A DNA stretch of 64,000 nt from Paracoccus haematequi. GTDB taxonomy: Bacteria; Pseudomonadota; Alphaproteobacteria; Rhodobacterales; Rhodobacteraceae. The DNA lies in the NCBI RefSeq assembly GCF_900631945.1, contig NZ_UZWE01000028.1, positions 62,001 to 126,000 on the forward strand, written 5' to 3'. Positions 62,483-64,000 of the stretch are shown one piece after another (position 1 is the stretch's first letter; every line of letters begins with the position of its first letter). The translations under genes were made by a program, and so were the position numbers. The notes beneath the pieces were generated by a model, which was not told the DNA's origin, ran no database searches, and saw nothing but the letters and a program-made list of their open reading frames with translations.

Positions 62483-63352
62483 CTAGGCCACCGCCCCCAG
62501 ATCCAGCGGTTCCACCCCAAGCGCCCCGCAGACCGCCAGCGTCAGGTCGGGCCGGTTCAGCGTATAGAAATGCAGCCGGTCCGCCCCGCCCTCCAGCAAC
62601 TCGCGGCACAGCTTGACGCAGGTCTGCTCGGACAGGGCGCGTTCGGCCGCCGGGCCTTCGGCGGCGGCTTTGGAAAACGCCTCCTCGGCCCAACTCGGCA
62701 CGCTGGTGCCGCAGGTCGCGGCAAAGCGTTTCGCCCCGGCCCAGCCCTGGATCGGCAGGATGCCGGGGATGATCGGCGCCTCGATCCCGGCTGCGGCGCA
62801 TTTGTCGCGGAAGCGGAAGAAGGTCTCGGCATCGAAGAAGAACTGCGTGATGGCGCTGGTGGCGCCCGCGTCGATCTTGCGCTTCAGCCAGGCCACGTCG
62901 GCGTCCGCGCCGCTGCTGTCGGGATGCGGTTCGGGGTAGGCGCCGACCCGGATCGTCATGTCGCCGCGCGCGGCGATCGCCTCGATCAGTTCCACCGTGT
63001 TGGCGAAGCCCTCGGGATGGGGATTGAAGCGGTCCTGGCCCTTGGGCGCGTCGCCGCGCAGGGCCACGATCTCGCGGATCCCGGCATCGGCATAGGATTG
63101 CACGATCTCCATCGTCTCGGCCCGCGTGGCCTCGACGCAGGTCAGGTGGGCGGCGACGGGGATGCCGTAATGGCGGTGGATGGTCGTCACCGCCTCATGC
63201 GTCAGCTTGCGGGTGGTGCCGCCCGCGCCATAGGTGACCGACACGAAATCCGGGGCCAGCGGCGCCAGCGCCCGCGCGGTTTCCCACAGCCGGAAGGACG
63301 CATCCAGCGTCTTCGGCGGAAAGAACTCGAAACTGATCCGGGGACGGGGCAT
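62483..63352 (-). CDS. metF: Methylenetetrahydrofolate reductase
   Basis: A 289-residue flavoenzyme that reduces methylene- to methyl-tetrahydrofolate for methionine synthesis. Family marks are ISFEFFPPKTLD at the N-terminus with the catalytic Glu, FVSVTYGAGGTTR, VAAHLTCVEATR, REIVALRGDAPKG and ITQFFFDAETFFRF near residue 180. The start at 63352 has AAAGGA six bases ahead; a GTG at 63385 would add eleven residues. It diverges from the MetR-like gene, with a MetR-type box between them. Confidence 0.95.
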   Translation of the reverse strand: MPRPRISFEFFPPKTLDASFRLWETARALAPLAPDFVSVTYGAGGTTRKLTHEAVTTIHRHYGIPVAAHLTCVEATRAETMEIVQSYADAGIREIVALRGDAPKGQDRFNPHPEGFANTVELIEAIAARGDMTIRVGAYPEPHPDSSGADADVAWLKRKIDAGATSAITQFFFDAETFFRFRDKCAAAGIEAPIIPGILPIQGWAGAKRFAATCGTSVPSWAEEAFSKAAAEGPAAERALSEQTCVKLCRELLEGGADRLHFYTLNRPDLTLAVCGALGVEPLDLGAVA

Positions 63353-63396
63353 GGCGATTCCTTTGGCTTTGGGCGCTTGTGCCACGCGCTGCCTCG

Positions 63397-63409
63397 TGAG
63401 ACAAATTCA
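63397..63409. promoter_or_regulatory. MetR-type box between metF and the LysR gene
   Basis: TGAGACAAATTCA matches the published MetR pattern TGAA-N5-TTCA at all but one fixed position. It lies in the 90-base divergent gap, 45 bases from the metF start and 34 from the regulator start. Confidence 0.7.
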
Positions 63410-63442
63410 TAATCCTCAAGATCAACATGAGTCTGCCTCACC

Positions 63443-64000
63443 ATGCATCTGGAACTGCGGCACCTGCGCACCGTCCGCGCGATCCACGAACAAGGCGGCC
63501 TGGCCCGCGCGGCCGAGGTGCTGAACATCACCCAGTCGGCCCTGTCGCACCAGGTCAAGGCGCTGGAGGAGCAGGCGGGCGTCGATCTGTTCGTCCGCCG
63601 CGCCAAGCCGATGCGCCTGTCGCCCGCCGGGATGCGCCTGCTGCGGCTGGCCGAGCAGGTGCTGCCCCTGGTCGCCGCCACCGAGGCCGAGTTCAAGGGC
63701 GTCGAGGCGGGCCGCATCGGGCGGCTGCATATCGCGATGGAATGCCACGCCTGCTTCGACTGGCTGCTGCCGGTGCTGGACATCTTTCGCCGGACCTGGC
63801 CCGAGGTGGACCTGGACATCCGCCAGCGGCTGGCCTTCGGCGCGCTGCCCGCCCTGGCCCGGCAAGAGGTCGACCTGGTGATCTCGTCCGACCCCGAGGA
63901 GATGGCGGGCATCGTCTTCCAGCCCTTGTTCGATTATTCGCCCACGCTGGTGGTGCCCGCCGATCATCCGCTGGTGGCCAAGGGCTATGCCGATCCGGCC
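63443..64000 (+). CDS. metR: LysR-type regulator, MetR-like (3' end outside window)
   Basis: The first 186 residues of a LysR-type regulator, cut by the window end. The DNA-binding helix-turn-helix is residues about 1-60 (LRHLRTVRAIHEQGGLARAAEVLNITQSALSHQVKALE). The ligand domain begins near residue 90 (GRLHIAMECHACFDWLLPVL), and the phrase IAMECHACFDWL is characteristic of MetR, which senses homocysteine. Being divergent from metF with a MetR-type box supports the name. It probably activates metF and other methionine genes. Confidence 0.88.
   Translation, partial: MHLELRHLRTVRAIHEQGGLARAAEVLNITQSALSHQVKALEEQAGVDLFVRRAKPMRLSPAGMRLLRLAEQVLPLVAATEAEFKGVEAGRIGRLHIAMECHACFDWLLPVLDIFRRTWPEVDLDIRQRLAFGALPALARQEVDLVISSDPEEMAGIVFQPLFDYSPTLVVPADHPLVAKGYADPA

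Noticed and set aside
63353..63442. SAM or SAH riboswitch ahead of metF
   Set aside because: The divergent gap is only about 90 bases and contains no structured element resembling SAM-II or SAH riboswitches; the MetR-type box explains its control better.

Overview
This window is a chromosomal segment from a high-GC alphaproteobacterium. It is most probably a member of the Rhodobacteraceae and Paracoccus-like. The supporting signs are a cyoABCD quinol oxidase operon ending in SURF1 rather than cyoE, a carboxynorspermidine-type polyamine gene pair, a DUF6478-like protein, many 4-base ATGA/GTGA gene overlaps, and a short repeated intergenic element. No rRNA, tRNA, insertion sequence or CRISPR array was seen. 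The genus is an inference. Most of the sequence is densely packed housekeeping and metabolic genes, and no gene-free stretch exceeds about 225 bases.

Layout, left third (1-20 kb). The end of an ABC-2 exporter is followed by rimO, whose stop codon overlaps a BglII-like restriction endonuclease gene paired with an MT-A70 adenine methyltransferase. A sulfotransferase, a small membrane protein and ettA come next. An AT-richer insert then carries a self-inhibited class II Fic protein behind nested inverted repeats. A minus-strand block follows with a small secreted protein, an HNH protein, two glycosyltransferases, an acyl-CoA synthetase and a BON-LysM protein. After it come a CAP lipoprotein, an MsbA-type exporter, an MTA/SAH nucleosidase, zapE, folC and accD.

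Middle (20-42 kb). A cardiolipin synthase is coupled to a pterin dehydratase. Next are two proteins of unknown function, the carboxynorspermidine decarboxylase/dehydrogenase pair, an AI-2E-type permease and malate synthase G. An MFS transporter is divergent from cyoABCD-SURF1, and a near-perfect FNR-type box lies between them. A MoxR/DUF58/VWA/TPR/BatD-like operon follows, with every junction overlapping.

Right third (42-64 kb). A dipeptide-type ABC operon is followed by an aldo-keto reductase, a CbpA/CbpM chaperone pair, and an AT-richer streptomycin-adenylyltransferase-like gene. Then come a MATE pump, a stand-alone RAM (AsnC-type) domain protein coupled to a HisC-like aminotransferase, and valS. 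A compact detoxification-like operon (double DUF1428, double VOC, GST, VOC, GST remnant) is divergent from an HxlR regulator. The window closes with an AsnC regulator divergent from ornithine decarboxylase, and metF divergent from a MetR-like LysR regulator (cut by the window edge) with a MetR-like box between them.

The most interesting points are: (i) the restriction-modification pair wired into the rimO transcript; (ii) the auto-inhibited Fic protein with its own palindromic upstream region; (iii) an 18-22 base element found three times, each time 2-4 bases after a stop codon and in the sense orientation; (iv) the HxlR-linked operon with an internally deleted GST that still keeps its coupled start; and (v) several recognisable regulator boxes (FNR, MetR, HxlR direct repeats).
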